Shown here: positions 46,006 through 57,614 of the stretch, one piece after another
How positions within the stretch are numbered: position 1 is the stretch's first letter
Layout of the letters: every line of letters begins with the position of its first letter
DNA from: Bagarius yarrelli
Lineage: Eukaryota > Chordata > Actinopteri > Siluriformes > Sisoridae
Assembly: GCA_005784505.1 (NCBI GenBank)
Contig: VCAZ01000008.1
Span: forward strand, 5,195,763 to 5,259,762
Reading direction: 5' to 3'
Length of the DNA stretch: 64,000 bases
Made by a program: the position numbers and the translations under genes
Notes under the pieces: model-generated
Told to the model about the DNA's origin: nothing
What the model saw: only the letters and a program-made list of their open reading frames with translations
Databases searched by the model: none

Positions 46006-46856
46006 TGCAGGTGGTGGCAGTAGAGTTTTATACAGTGTAATGCTACATGATTAGCTCAATAAATAACTGCATGTAAGTGTTTCTAATTTTGTATAGCTGC
46101 ATAATCAGCTATTGTTTAGTTATAATAAGACACTAACCACTGGTCCATAGATAAGCATGATATATATAGCATAATGTGTATGGTAGCGCTGTAAGCCACA
46201 TTTCTGTACATTTTTATTGTTTTTTCAAGATTTGCAGCAGCTATTTTCCCCATCATAATTAGCATTCATTAAGGCTGCAGTACCCTAGTGGACAGCTTAG
46301 ATGAGCAAACCCAACCAACCCCTTTAGCCCCAGACAATCTTTACGCTCTGCTGTTCCTGAAAAAAATAAAGAAATATTTTACTTAGTTGCTAAATTTCTT
46401 CAATATTAGTTTCTTATTAACATGGAATAAACCAAATAAAACATAAGAAAATCCCTTATTCCCTTTGCCTATTTTAAACTTATTGGTAATAGACTGCATA
46501 GCAGGATATTAACTTCGGTTAACATCGTGATTCTTTTCTTGTTTATTTTAGCTATATGGACACTAGAGCTTAACCAATATATCGGTTTGCTGATTTTATC
46601 AGCCGATTGGCTGCCGATATCAGATTTTTCTTCACAGAATGCAGATAAAATGTTTGAAATGGTGCAATACTTAGTTTGTCCAGCAGAGTGCACTCCAGTG
46701 TTTGCTACTGTTAATCACCCGACTCAGCAGCAGCAGCAGCAGCAGACAAGCGATTTAGCTGTCTTAACAGTAAGTTTCTAACTAGTTTGTGAAAAACATA
46801 ACTTAATGTTAAGTTAATTAATAATGACCCCAAAAGTTTCCCAAGTCTAATATAGC
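46006..46856. other. Intergenic with a (CAG)7 tract
   Basis: No gene supported. A pure (CAG)7 run lies at 46725-46745 in a short open frame (46527-46781) that has no family resemblance and no splice context. Confidence 0.5.
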
Positions 46857-47608
46857 AGTAACCCCGTCCCTTAAAACTGCCATGTCACTCATGCAAATCA
46901 CATCGGTCACATCACATTTCCCAAGTCACAATAGCATTGTGGTCGACCCCACACGTCCCTCACACTCACTTTTCACCCTTCTGCCATCTGGGAAAAGGTA
47001 TCGTAGCGCTTGGGCCTTTACAACCCGAATGTGTAACAGTTTCTTTCCTCAAGCCATCAGGCTTCTGAACACTCAGAACTGAACTACCTTAAACTGACAC
47101 ACACTTACTATCCTAAACTCAAACCGACACACACACACACACTCACTAAATACTAAATATAAATCGATGCTACAGCACCACGTAAACACAGAAAAACAGT
47201 TTAAGCACATACATTTTAATGATGGTTTGCACAATAATCTTTGCTGCTACTACTTACACATTTTTTACTCTATCTACACATCACTCTATAATCTGGTTGG
47301 TGCTGTTTAATTTAGTCGGAGTGTTGGTCTGTTTTGCACCGTATGGAGTAATGTTTGTATTGTCTATTTTGCACTTTTGTTTGTCTTGCACTGTTTGCAC
47401 CATGTTGCACACATGCACTTTATGTTGCTCAGACACTTATTCGCTAGATTTAGCTCTTTGTTTTTCTTTGATCTTTGTTGTTTTGTGTACTTTTTGGTTG
47501 TTTTGTGTAGCAGTACAGTCATGGAGAAACTTTGTTTAATTTCACTCTGTACTGCAGACTGCTATACAGTGTATATAGTTGAAATGACAATAAAGCTTCT
47601 TGAACTTG
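46857..47608 (+). mobile_element. Non-LTR retrotransposon 3' end (CR1/L2-like)
   Basis: The frame at 46882-47082 encodes 'PSHSLFTLLPSGKRYRSAWA' and ends 'NSFFPQAIRLLNTQN', the conserved C-terminal end of CR1/L2-type LINE reverse transcriptase proteins. It is followed by about 520 bp of 3' UTR ending 'ttgaaatgacaataaagctt', the usual terminus of such insertions. 5'-truncated, as most LINE copies are. Confidence 0.75.
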
Positions 47609-48605
47609 CCAGTCATGTTGTAGTCAGTCAAGTTTTTTCCTGCATTGAATTTTTTTTTTTGCCCGCTGAAACCTTATTTGATAAGTTAATGTGATTTCTG
47701 AGTTATGGAAATGCCTGCTGGGTTAGACTGAGGAACAGAAAGAGCAGAGAGTCCCTCCCCGCACTCTCTTTCCTTTACCTCCCAATGGACACTAAGCCAG
47801 ATCAGACATATTAATAAAAATCAACTGACATTATGATAAGTACTGTGCCATTCGACGCAAACGATTGCAAAGAGATCCTCGTGTGCGGGTTTCAGGCAAT
47901 TTTTTTTTGTGGCATCATAAAAATGACATCATTTTTATTGAGTTGTTTGTATAGTTTGAACTACTGATGATACAATTTATATTTCTTTTTTATTGATATT
48001 CCAAATGGAATCGAATGAAACAATGACAAAATAACTAGAAAAAGTGTTTACCTGCGGGAGCGGGAAAAAATAACATTGGGGGAAAAATCCATCCTGCGCA
48101 GGTCTCTTTTTTATGTGACGCATTTGGAGAATTTTTGTCCTCTGAGTTACCGATGGATGTGAATTGTGCTCAGAAGACGTGTCACCTTATCTTCTCTGAC
48201 AGGCGGAAGGTTGCGCACATGCAGCTGACATAAACCACACTTTCAATAAACACAAAAATAATTCTATCCAGTAAGGATGTGCACAGATATTTTGACGAGC
48301 AGGGGCACAAGTAAAAAAAATTGCACTTCTCATATTACTTCTCACTCATCCAAGTGTTTCATTTTTCAACTGATATCTACAAAATAATCAGTTCTCATTA
48401 CCCTAGGTTGTCTTACAAGTAATGCATGTTAGCAAGACAAATGAACTATATTCGGCTATTGTTTGCCTATTAGATAATTAGCTGTAAATCCGAGTCATGG
48501 ATAGACAAGTCTTTTGTTCATTACAGCTCCCCCCCTTATACCAAGTCAACACAACTGGAAAGGGATCGAGGGCTTTACTTTTGCAGCTCATTAGCTGTCT
48601 GTATT
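47609..48605. other. Intergenic, nothing recognised
   Basis: No supported feature. A moderately CG-containing segment at 48050-48230 ('ttacctgcgggagcggg', 'ggttgcgcacatgcagctg') was looked at for a promoter or exon without success. Confidence 0.4.
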
Positions 48606-49295
48606 GGCGGACATGATTTTGCCAAGTAGGATGTAATCTTAGATTAACATCCTTCGTTGATCCTGAATCAACATTTCAATCAACCAATAAAAACCATCTG
48701 ATGTCATCAGTGTGTGCCGACCAAACTCGCCTCAATCCATTTTTAAGTCTTGTCCACAAACAAACTGAAAAAAATAAAAATAAATAGTTTAATAGAAAAT
48801 AAATAGAAAAATAGTTTATTGGCTAAGACTGATAATTCATTGATTCTGGAACAATTTACTGACAGTGATGGTTTCTGGATTACCCTTAAATTAGGTATTA
48901 AAATAATTTAAGACTGTATTGATTATAATAATTTGAAATAAATATGAATTGAATTAAATTGAATTAACAGTAACTAATGTACAATAAAACGCAAAACGCT
49001 TTGACATGGTGACCCTGTAAAACCGCAATAGAGCAACATATTTACAATAAAACAGGGTTTATGTTTATTTAATTACATCACAGACTTTTACAGTTTGAAG
49101 GTCACAAGCCATATTTATAACCATAAATTAAAAAACACTTTTTTATTTATTAACACACACCTAAATACATTTTACTTCACACACACATCTATTTTGTGTC
49201 ATGAAGGTGAGGGAAATGTTCACACATTAACTAAATTGCACATACATGTTGTACGCAATTTTTCAGTACAGTATGTGTTGTATTACACACGTCAG
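48606..49295. mobile_element. Long-TIR element family D, copy 2
   Basis: Begins 'ggcggacatgattttgccaa', continues 'caacatttcaatcaaccaat' and 'catctgatgtcatcagtgtg', then an AT-rich core with 'tgtacaataaaacgcaaaac', 'acaagccatatttataacca' and 'cattaactaaattgcacata'. Colinear with 60091 to about 60700. The far terminus is missing. Confidence 0.7.
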
Positions 49296-50559
49296 ATAAG
49301 ATAAGATTAAGTCTGTAATATCAAGAGGTTAGTAATATTTTTGTCTAAATGTATTTTATGTTATTTGTCATATGATGTGTAGTAAATTATCTAAAAAAAT
49401 GTAGTCTGGTTGAAAACGGAATTTCTTTTTTGATGCATGTAATTCATATTATTTATATAAAGTGAACAGAAATGTACTGTGTAGTGCATTGATGTCATGT
49501 CACTGATGATAATATTTATTGTTGAATTGTTAAATACCCTGCCTCCATTACATATATGTTTGTCATATCATTATAAGTGTTTTGGAGTGATCTTGGAGTG
49601 TCGCTTTGGGAATTTTCTCATTCAAACAAAATCGAATAATAAGATCAGGCATACCTGGCAACTCTCAAGGATGTTCCTGGCTACGGTGCAGCAGGTGGCA
49701 GTATACAGAAACTTAGTTGGAACGTCTACAGAAGTCATTAACTCAAACAATACCCGCCAAAAAAAACAAAAAGGAAAAGAAAAAAATGTGCCAGAAAAAT
49801 GAGAGTACCAGAATTCTGGATATCAGTATCTGGTTTACTCTCTCATCGCACAGAAGGTCAATGTTTACTGGATCTGCCTAAAATAAGCATTAATCTAAAG
49901 TCTGCCAATAAAATAAATAGCAGCAATGTACACCCCATCTTTGATGCCTGGTCCCCTGATCCAACAAGTAAGTGGAACTGGAGATTCAAACTCTACATTT
50001 CCACAACTACATGGTTAAGTAGTTTTAATTTAATGTGGTGTACCTAGGGCTAATGGCTAAGCTAGTTAGCAACGTGTTTAGCTTTAGTGTAATGTTAATA
50101 TGAAATGATCAATTGTATTAACCTTCTTTCTCCCTCAGTTTCTGATAAAGATCAGGGCACAGTGTAAAGTCATTCTCAGAGCATTGTGGTACAGATTCAT
50201 GAGGAAAGCTCTAAGAGAAACCTCACAGTTTAAATGTTTGGTGAAGCTAGGACTGAGAAACCAACAGATAACTGGCGTTTTCAATGTTTTAGTGGATTTA
50301 GCTGAGATACCTGGCAGATGGGTTTACCATGCTTTTTCCTATTCGGGTTGCTGCATGCAATTCTTTTCATGTTATATCGTATTAGAACCTGGTGTTCTCG
50401 ATGTTTCTGGGAATCTTAGCACTTAGGGAGTTTTGATCTAAGTCTTATAATTTGACATAATGATCTTAAGTTGGCATATGAAACAACATAATATAATCAA
50501 TCATGTACAAAGAGTTGTCGATTGGATTTCCCTTTCATATCCCAATGTTGACCATTCTG
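49296..50559. other. Intergenic with three consecutive unrecognised open frames
   Basis: Frames at 49497-49802 (101 codons), 49799-50047 (82) and 50184-50426 (80) follow each other on the plus strand. The first contains 'RHTWQLSRMFLATVQQVAVY'. I recognise no protein family and see no promoter or clean splice pattern. They could be remnants of an unknown transposon protein. Confidence 0.3.
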
Positions 50560-50790
50560 AATGTCAGATTGGTACAAAAAAGTGTTTCAAGTCATGGCTG
50601 GCTTCGGTTTAGGGACACTTGAGTTTTTTTTAGTGTTTGGGTTTCTAAGTTCCAGTGAAAGAACAATGTAATGCTACTTTTTGCTTCAGATTTTGTGTGT
50701 AAAAAAACAGTTTAAGCGAGAAACATTTATGGGTGTACTGGTAAGATGTCTATGGACTTTGTGCCATATAGTGCAATACATGCATTTATT
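50560..50790 (+). repeat. Dispersed repeat family C, 3' half
   Basis: 'gtttctaagttccagtgaaa', 'gaacaatgtaatgctacttt', 'atgggtgtactggtaagatg' and 'tgtgccatatagtgca' match the middle and end of family C. Confidence 0.55.
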
Positions 50791-50939
50791 AGTTTATTTA
50801 TGTTTTGATTATTAAAAGACTATATGCTACTAGTCCCTGTAAATCAAATCACAAAATTTAAACAGTTTAAAAAGTAAAAAAAAATTCTCCAACCTGGAGT
50901 TTAGTTTAGTAATTTTACAGTTTTATTTATCGGACAATT

Positions 50940-51126
50940 CAGCAAAAGTTCCAGCTTAGTGGTGTTGGAATGTTGATAGCTTTAAATTCCAACACTATCA
51001 AAATGCCACCACTGGGCTACTGAGCGAGGTCTATAACCCTCAACTGCTGGATTAAAAACAAAAAAAAATTAAATAAAAAAAATGACAGGTTGCTCTGTAT
51101 GAGAGTGTCTTCCATAAATGTAAAAT
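50940..51126 (+). repeat. SINE family A, decayed
   Basis: 'gccaccactgggctactgag', 'cgaggtctataaccctcaac' and 'gacaggttgctctgtatgag' with 'agtgtcttccataaatg'; a poly(A)-rich insertion splits the tail. Confidence 0.5.
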
Positions 51127-51139
51127 CAAATGCTTCATT

Positions 51140-51456
51140 GTCATTAGAGGCGTAGCAATGAGGCAGGTAAGGCAGGCATTTTGAGCGGCCGAATACAACT
51201 GACCATTTAAACAACTGGAAATCTCATTGATAATATAACACCGAGCAATATATCTGCATCCCCCAGGGGGCCCCCTTTTTTCTTTATGCTTAATGTGCTT
51301 GCTTTTTCCTAACACGTCGTCTGGCGTTCTAGCACAGCACATACTCATGCATTTGCTAATTTGATCATGAAGACGACTTATCCTTCTGGCAGCCATAAGC
51401 GAGAAAAAAGAAGCATAGAAAAAGAAGATAAGAGGAAACATGACAGCGCTAATTGA
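51140..51456 (+). mobile_element. 5' end of an hAT-type transposon with transposase N-terminus
   Basis: After a 'cccagggggcccccttttt' end-type segment (about 51261-51279), an ATG at 51367 opens 29 codons to a TGA at 51454: 'MKTTYPSGSHKREKRSIEKE' followed by 'DKRKHDSAN'. This is the lysine/arginine-rich 'SG(A/S)xKRK' start typical of TTF/ZMYM-type zinc-finger hAT transposases. The element breaks off into a (TA)n tract 40 bp later, so it is a 5' fragment. Confidence 0.5.
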
Positions 51457-51489
51457 TGGAGATGAGATTGACCTAAGGATAAACAAATG

Positions 51490-51493
<4 letters not shown>

Positions 51494-51561
<68 letters not shown>
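51494..51561. repeat. (TA)n microsatellite
   Basis: Pure TA run of about 68 bp, directly downstream of the hAT fragment. Confidence 0.95.
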
Positions 51562-51566
<5 letters not shown>

Positions 51567-52274
51567 TATATATATGCTGCACTTTTAAACAGTTTCTGTG
51601 GGTTGTTACACTTTGTTTTGTGTTCGAGCGTACAATTATTGATTTACTGATTGAATTACTGTTCAATGATGAGACTCATAGCATGTTTGTACGATGGTTT
51701 CAATAATAGCATCTGCTGAATGATTTAATTACTTGCAAGATGAATTACTGGTAATATTCAGATTACTAATAGTGTTACTGGGAAAGAGGTTAGCCAGGGC
51801 TGCACTGGGCAGCAGTGTGTATTATGTAGTGTTTATCAGCCAATCTTTTACTGGAAAAATGACATTTGTACTGTATCTTTAAGATTGTATTGTACAGTTC
51901 TGTATCGTCTGCCTTTTTTCATCTTCTGTAGAAAATAAACAATTTATGATATAATATGTGTTTTGTAGGTTGTAGAAAAAATATTTACCAAATAATCTTT
52001 TATAAGGGCTTAATTTTGCCCCATTGGGCCCATTCTTTCTTCTGGTTGTCATTGGGGTGATACATCTAAACTATACAATTTGTGTACTTCAAGAGCGCAA
52101 CAATAATTTTTAAATGGCTTGTATGGAAGCTATAATTAGTAATTATGGTGAAATTATATGCTTTGAATCTTTGAACTCTTTAACCAGAGGGTCAAACAGA
52201 ATTTTTTACACCTGTGGGATTGTGTCTATGGTCAGCATTAAATGTCTTTGTCACGTCACAATCCATAGTAGAGA
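51562..52274. other. Intergenic, nothing recognised
   Basis: AT-rich; no exon or known repeat. Confidence 0.4.
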
Positions 52275-52442
52275 TTTACATTTACATTTGTAACATTTTG
52301 GCAGCCGCCCTTAAACAGAGCGACTTCATTTATACATCTGAGCAATATAGGGTTAGGGGCCTTGCTTGGGGGCCCAGCGGTGGTAACTTAGTGGAACTGG
52401 GAATTGAAACCGGATCAACACCATAACCACACGACTACCTAG
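52275..52442 (-). repeat. SINE family A
   Basis: 'gtaacattttggcagccgcc', 'acatctgagcaatatagggt', 'cttgggggcccagcggtggt' and 'gggaattgaaaccgg'. Confidence 0.75.
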
Positions 52443-52989
52443 ACACTAGACTCATATATATAAATGGACATGCTGTGTTTATAAAATCAGTAATTCTGTT
52501 TTTTAGACTACTAGAAGCATTTTATGTATCTTTAAAGTAAATGTTGATAATAAACTTATTTTTTTTCTTGAATGCCCCAAGTGCTTGTTGAAAAGCATTT
52601 CAAATATAAAGTTATTATCTTCGACTATTAAACATCGATGTCTGTTAAAACATCTTACACTGAAATCCAACAGCGTCCTTAATGACTTAATGTCGCACTG
52701 TGGCGATAAAAGAATTCATTCGTTTTTATTGATTGAAAAAGTTCCATAAGTCGATTTCCATTTTGGTGGCATAATAGAAAACCATTGTACTGATAAAAAG
52801 GGGGTTAAAGGTAAACTATATCTATACTTCCAGGAGAAAAATACATAATTTGTGTACAAATGATTAACAATAGTGCTGCAAATGGAGACCGGGATTTTAA
52901 ACAGCTTGGAACACCTCACAAAAGACCATCACATCTGTATGGGTTTTTTTACATCCTGCTCTACATGTAGTCACATTTAGAGAAGATTT

Positions 52990-53192
52990 ACATTTAAAGC
53001 ATTTAGCAGACATCTTTATATTTTTTGTATAAAAGAGCGACATTTATCTCTTTTATACAACTAAGCAAATGGTGTTAAGGGCCTTTCTTAGGGGCCCAGC
53101 AGTGGTAACTTGGTGGTGCTGGGAATCAAACCCGGATTTTCCAAGTAATAGCCCAACACCTTAACCTTACCACTATGCTACCACTTCCTACT
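52990..53192 (-). repeat. SINE family A with extended tail
   Basis: 'catttaaagcatttagcaga', 'acaactaagcaaatggtgtt', 'cttaggggcccagcagtggt' and 'ggtggtgctgggaatcaaac'; an extra 'tataaaagagcga' is inserted near the tail. Confidence 0.75.
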
Positions 53193-53224
53193 AGATCCAC
53201 TAGATTGAGTATCACGTTGAGAAT

Positions 53225-53570
53225 TTGCTCAACCAACCACAAAATGAATAGCAAGATCAGCCTTTAATGTCAGGTGGGTCCATAATTGTGTTTATTGATG
53301 TTGAGTCAGATTGCGGGCACTTGAACCACAACACAGCATGTCTTCATGGAGATTAGGGACTTTATGCACAGGCACACTGTCATTTTTAAACAGTTTTTTA
53401 GTCTCTTAGATCCAGTGAAGGAATAATGTAACACTACAACATACAAAGACATTCTAAGCACATTACAGCACACATACTGTGCTGTGGCAACAGTCTGTGG
53501 AGACACATTTATTGATGTGCTGGTAACTTGTCCACAAAAATTCAGTCATATAGTGTTTAATTTAGTCATG
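53225..53570 (+). repeat. Dispersed repeat family C
   Basis: 'catgtcttcatggagattag', 'gcacaggcacactgtcattt', 'tagatccagtgaaggaataa', 'ctgtgctgtggcaacagtct' and 'cttgtccacaaaaattc...catatagtg' follow the family order. Confidence 0.6.
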
Positions 53571-53652
53571 TAATGTATGTATGCATGTATTTGTTTGTTT
53601 ATTAAATAACCATAATTTTTTTAGACTTAAAGATTAAGTTTAGGATTTTAAA

Positions 53653-53835
53653 GATTTACAGCATTTGGCAGACATCCTTAACCAGAGCAACTTACATTTA
53701 TCTCTTTTATACAACTAAGCAATTGGGGGTTCAGGGCCTTTCTCAGGGGCCCAGCAATGGCAGATTGGTGCTGGGAATCAAACACCCGATCTTCCAGTCC
53801 AGTTAGCAGTCCAACACTTTAACTACTGCGCTCCG
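53653..53835 (-). repeat. SINE family A
   Basis: 'ttacagcatttggcagacat', 'acaactaagcaattgggggt', 'ctcaggggcccagcaatggc' and 'gctgggaatcaaacacccg'. Confidence 0.8.
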
Positions 53836-54559
53836 GTTTTTTAAATACATTAGAAAAATAAACCTTTAACTTTAGTATAAAAGTTCCGGACTTACATAAG
53901 TATTTAATTAATGCTGCAGAATGTTTTTAAACATAATTGGAAAGATTGTATGGCAAACAATTTTCCATCTGTGCTAAAGAAGAGTGTGTAGGAGTGTATG
54001 GAGTGTGATTTAGATGTTTCTGGATGTAAGTGAGTTATACCATGGAAAGAAGAGCAGAGACTGTTTATGACAATTCACTATATACTAAAGGCAGCAGGCT
54101 GTACCACCAGTCACCCTTCATGACTAAACCACCCAACTACAACAATAGGCGTAGGAAGCAGCTCATTGTGCACACGACTTCATAATCATGGTGCTCGTTG
54201 ACCTCATGAGCTTACTGTGTTCTGCACTGCTATTTCAGACCCACTTAGCTCAGACCCAGCTTGTGTAATAAATCAGCGGCGTTACAGTCGGTGCACGAAT
54301 GTGCAATAAAATCTGATGTATTATTTTTCTAATTCATGTTTTAAATATTGTCATAAAAGACATTCGTTGCATTATCATAATTATACACTCACCTGACTCT
54401 TCGATACGAACTAAAGTACACCTACTCTTCTATGGAAATCCAAAAACAAGCAATCATGTGACATGATTCAAATCAAATCAAGGAAATAAAGAATCTGGGA
54501 TTAACCTTCACATCAAAGGTGAAAAAAAATCTATAATCTATGATCCTTTCTGTTATATT
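53836..54559. other. Intergenic, nothing recognised
   Basis: No feature supported. Confidence 0.4.
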
Positions 54560-54970
54560 AAGATGTATGTTAGGAGAAAAGGGGTGTCTGTGGTGCAACT
54601 TGGTGTTCCAGGTCATCCCAAAAGTGTTCAGTGGTCAGAGGCAGAGTCAGGGTTCTGTGCAGAACACTTGAGATGTTTCACTTCAACAAAAACACACTAT
54701 GACATTATGGCACCCAGGGGCTTTGTGCACAGGGACATTGTCATGCCTGCGAAAGTGTTTGGGTCTCTTAGTTCCAATAAAAGAAAACTGTAGACACTTT
54801 AGACAGCTGTGTCTCTACACCCCAGACCTCCTCAACTAACATTAGTGTTTTAGTGATACTATTGTGCAACAAATCACACTCCACAATCGAGTGAAATGCT
54901 GTTCCAGAAGTGTGAAGTTTATTATATGAGTAAAATTGAGAATAGTGGATGTTCTGCGGAAGTGTCCTTT
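54560..54970 (+). repeat. Dispersed repeat family C, most complete copy
   Basis: Has both halves: 'ggtgttccaggtcatcccaa', 'aagtgttcagtggtcagagg', 'gtgcacagggacattgtcat', 'gtttgggtctcttagttcca', then 'cagacctcctcaactaacat' and 'gctgttccagaagtgtgaag'. Open frames across it are remnants, not genes. Confidence 0.6.
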
Positions 54971-56029
54971 TACAGAATGCCCTTGAAATCTGCTGGAGGT
55001 TTGACAATTTAGACGTGACTGCCCAGAGACTTTCAAAAAACTGCTTCACCTCAAGTTTGCCTATTTTTGCACATATTAAGACTCTTCCTTTTTTTAGAGT
55101 TAGTCAGATGTGTCCATCCAAAGTAACTTTATCCATAATTAAAGAAGAATACAATAAACGGGGTAGTCTGGCTTGGCCAATTAAGCCTCTTCTTATCGCA
55201 CTACAGAAAGATAAGATTGTTCTGTCATGTCTTATACACAGTAACTTTTGTGTCTTTGTCAAGAATTTTCTAAATGATCATAATTAACCGACTTGCATAC
55301 AGAATTACAACTCCCTATGAATCTTTCCACCAAAAACCCACATCGGGAATAAATTTACATGAGATTATACAAGTAGTAAGGAGGCACACCACCATTACTA
55401 TAAAACCTAAAACAACAATTAAGTCTGGTGTTACTAGTTAATACAAATTGGCTAAATAAGTGTATTTGTTTAGTTCAGATATTATGTTATCTTCAAAGAG
55501 CCAGACTTTGTTGCACATTGATGGAAAGAAAGTCATAAAACAAGAGACTCATAAAACATTTACAAAAATTGGAACTATTTGTCATCAGCAGTGATGGGGT
55601 TACTGGACAAGATTGAGGGCAAAATCAATGAAGGCCAGGGCTGAAAGAAAACATTGTCAAGATTGGGATGTTTATCTTCCAATCCTAAATCTCAAAAATC
55701 CTGCTTGTATTTATAATTAAATTATTTCTAAGGACTGTGCAGAATTATTAGAATTATTATAGCTTTGCCTATCTGGATTCAAGCTTAAAGGATCACATAA
55801 ATACTTGGAACTGGAAATGAGGCCAAAGGTGGTTCTACCAAGTATAATTGAGGAAATGTATCTGACACTAAATGTCTGTTGGGGAATGTAGGAAATTACA
55901 CACCCAACACTTACAGCTTTGCTTGACTAGTGGAAGAAAGGTTGGGGGGGGGGCTACAGATGCTGATGCTGAGTGACAAAAAAAAATATCAAGATGGCCG
56001 ACCACACTTTGGCGGACAACACGTTATTA
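54971..56029. other. Intergenic with one unrecognised frame
   Basis: A frame around 54949-55287 contains 'KVTLSIIKEEYNKRGSLAWP', unlike anything I know, and overlaps the family C repeat. Nothing else supported. Confidence 0.35.
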
Positions 56030-56100
56030 AATTTAATTTTATTTGTCACATACATAATCGTACAGAGTACAACATGCAGTGAAATGCTGTGGGACATATA
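56030..56100 (+). repeat. Short dispersed repeat
   Basis: 'tttatttgtcacatacataa' followed by 'tcgtacagagtacaacatgc' and 'agtgaaatgctgtggg', a common fish SINE/LINE-tail-like segment. The element it comes from cannot be named. Confidence 0.4.
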
Positions 56101-56349
56101 AAGTGAGAGTGTGTGAAAATAAAAAAAATAATTTAAAATAAATATAATAAATTTAGGTTAATGTGTTAAAAATATAAGATATAACTGAAGAATAGGATAT
56201 GTAGTATAAAGATGTTTATAGTACAAAAGATGCTATAAACATCTTTTAAATTGGCTACTGTTGGAAAAGATTCCACTCTATTGTGCTTACGCTATCCACA
56301 TCTTATCCACATTAACTGCTTGTGGTGTCATCTTTCTTTGCTGACGGGG

Positions 56350-56512
56350 AAATGCCCAATAGCTTAGTGGTACGGGTGTGGGACTGGGTTTGAATCCCAG
56401 CTCAACCAAGTTACCACTGCTGGTTCCCTGAATAAGCCCCTTAACCCCAAACCTTTCAGTTAAATGTGAGTTGCTCTGGATAAGGGCGTCTACCATATGC
56501 TACAAATGTAGT
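56350..56512 (+). repeat. SINE family A
   Basis: 'gcccaatagcttagtggtac', 'gggtttgaatcccagctcaa', 'ccactgctggttccctgaat' and 'ctctggataagggcgtctac'. Confidence 0.8.
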
Positions 56513-57417
56513 AAGTGTGTAAGTCATTTAGGCCCCATCGTTTGTATAATGCTTAACGCTAACATTTTTTGGATATATGAGCATCAGTTGCGTCTATATT
56601 CGTCAAAACATCCAAATGTCAGTACAAACTATCCAGTCAAGGTAATTGCTGTAGGAGGAGTCCATTATTTACGGTTGCTCATTACACTTGCTGTTAGATG
56701 ATCAGTATCAGTGAATAGGGTTTAATAGTTTACATTTCCAAGGAAGTTGCTTCGTCAGCACAATGTTTTAGTTCGAGGTAAAATTCAAGCCTACTGTTTG
56801 TGCTAATAGACTGGGAAAGGTCAAGATAAGCATTGATACTATTGATTTCATTGTCAGCTTATCAAGTTTTATCCCCCACCCCCATCAAACAAACCTTTTT
56901 AAATTGTGTAGGGATTTAAACCGTAAAAACATGACTCAGTACCTGATATTCATGTGTAAACAAAAATGCTAAATGTCTCCAGACTATCGTGACACCATCT
57001 TAATGGAAGTGTCATGGTGCGAGCAACAAATGGGGTTCCAATCATGCAGCTGCATTAATGAGAAGGTGAACGCAAGAGTGAGGGAAGGAGAAAAAGTGCG
57101 CGCAATAGAAAGGAAAGAATGCGTGGATGGGTCAAAAAGTCGCCGAACGGTCTCTGAAGAGTTTTGTTTCCACCTACGCAAACACCTTTACCAGCATCCA
57201 AAGCTGTTGGTGTAGGTGGGAGGTAAAACAAACTGAAGATGTAAAAGTTGCACAAGAAAACATTCTATTTAATATGATTCATAAAAAAAACTTATATTAA
57301 ATACAATCTATTCTGAGGTTTAAAAAAACATAATCGATATGATAATTTCTTAATGTGAAGTATATTCCACGTAGAAATCCACATCTTTATTTGATATTAT
57401 TTACATTATAATATTTA
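56513..57417. other. Intergenic, nothing recognised
   Basis: The 80-codon plus-strand frame at 56973-57215 is charged ('EGEKVRAIERKECVDGSKSR') but has no family resemblance or splice context. Confidence 0.35.
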
Positions 57418-57614
57418 CATTTACATTTATGACATTTGGCAGATGCCTTTATCCAGAGAGACCTACAGTTATCTTTTTTTATACAACTGAGCAATTAAGG
57501 GTTAAGGACCATGCTCAGGGGCCCAGCAACGGCAACTTGGTGGTGCTGGGAATCGAACCATGATCTTCCAATTAGCTGTCCAACACCTTAACTGCTGTGC
57601 TACCAATTCCCCCA
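57418..57614 (-). repeat. SINE family A, near full length
   Basis: 'catttatgacatttggcaga', 'acaactgagcaattaagggt', 'gctcaggggcccagcaacgg' and 'gctgggaatcgaacca', ending 'ccttaactgctgtgctacca'. Confidence 0.85.

Noticed and set aside
46527..46781. Frame with a poly-glutamine run
   Set aside because: The (CAG)7 repeat looks suggestive, but there is no family resemblance, conserved start or splice context.
54563..54793. 76-codon frame with basic and aromatic residues
   Set aside because: Lies wholly inside the most complete family C repeat.
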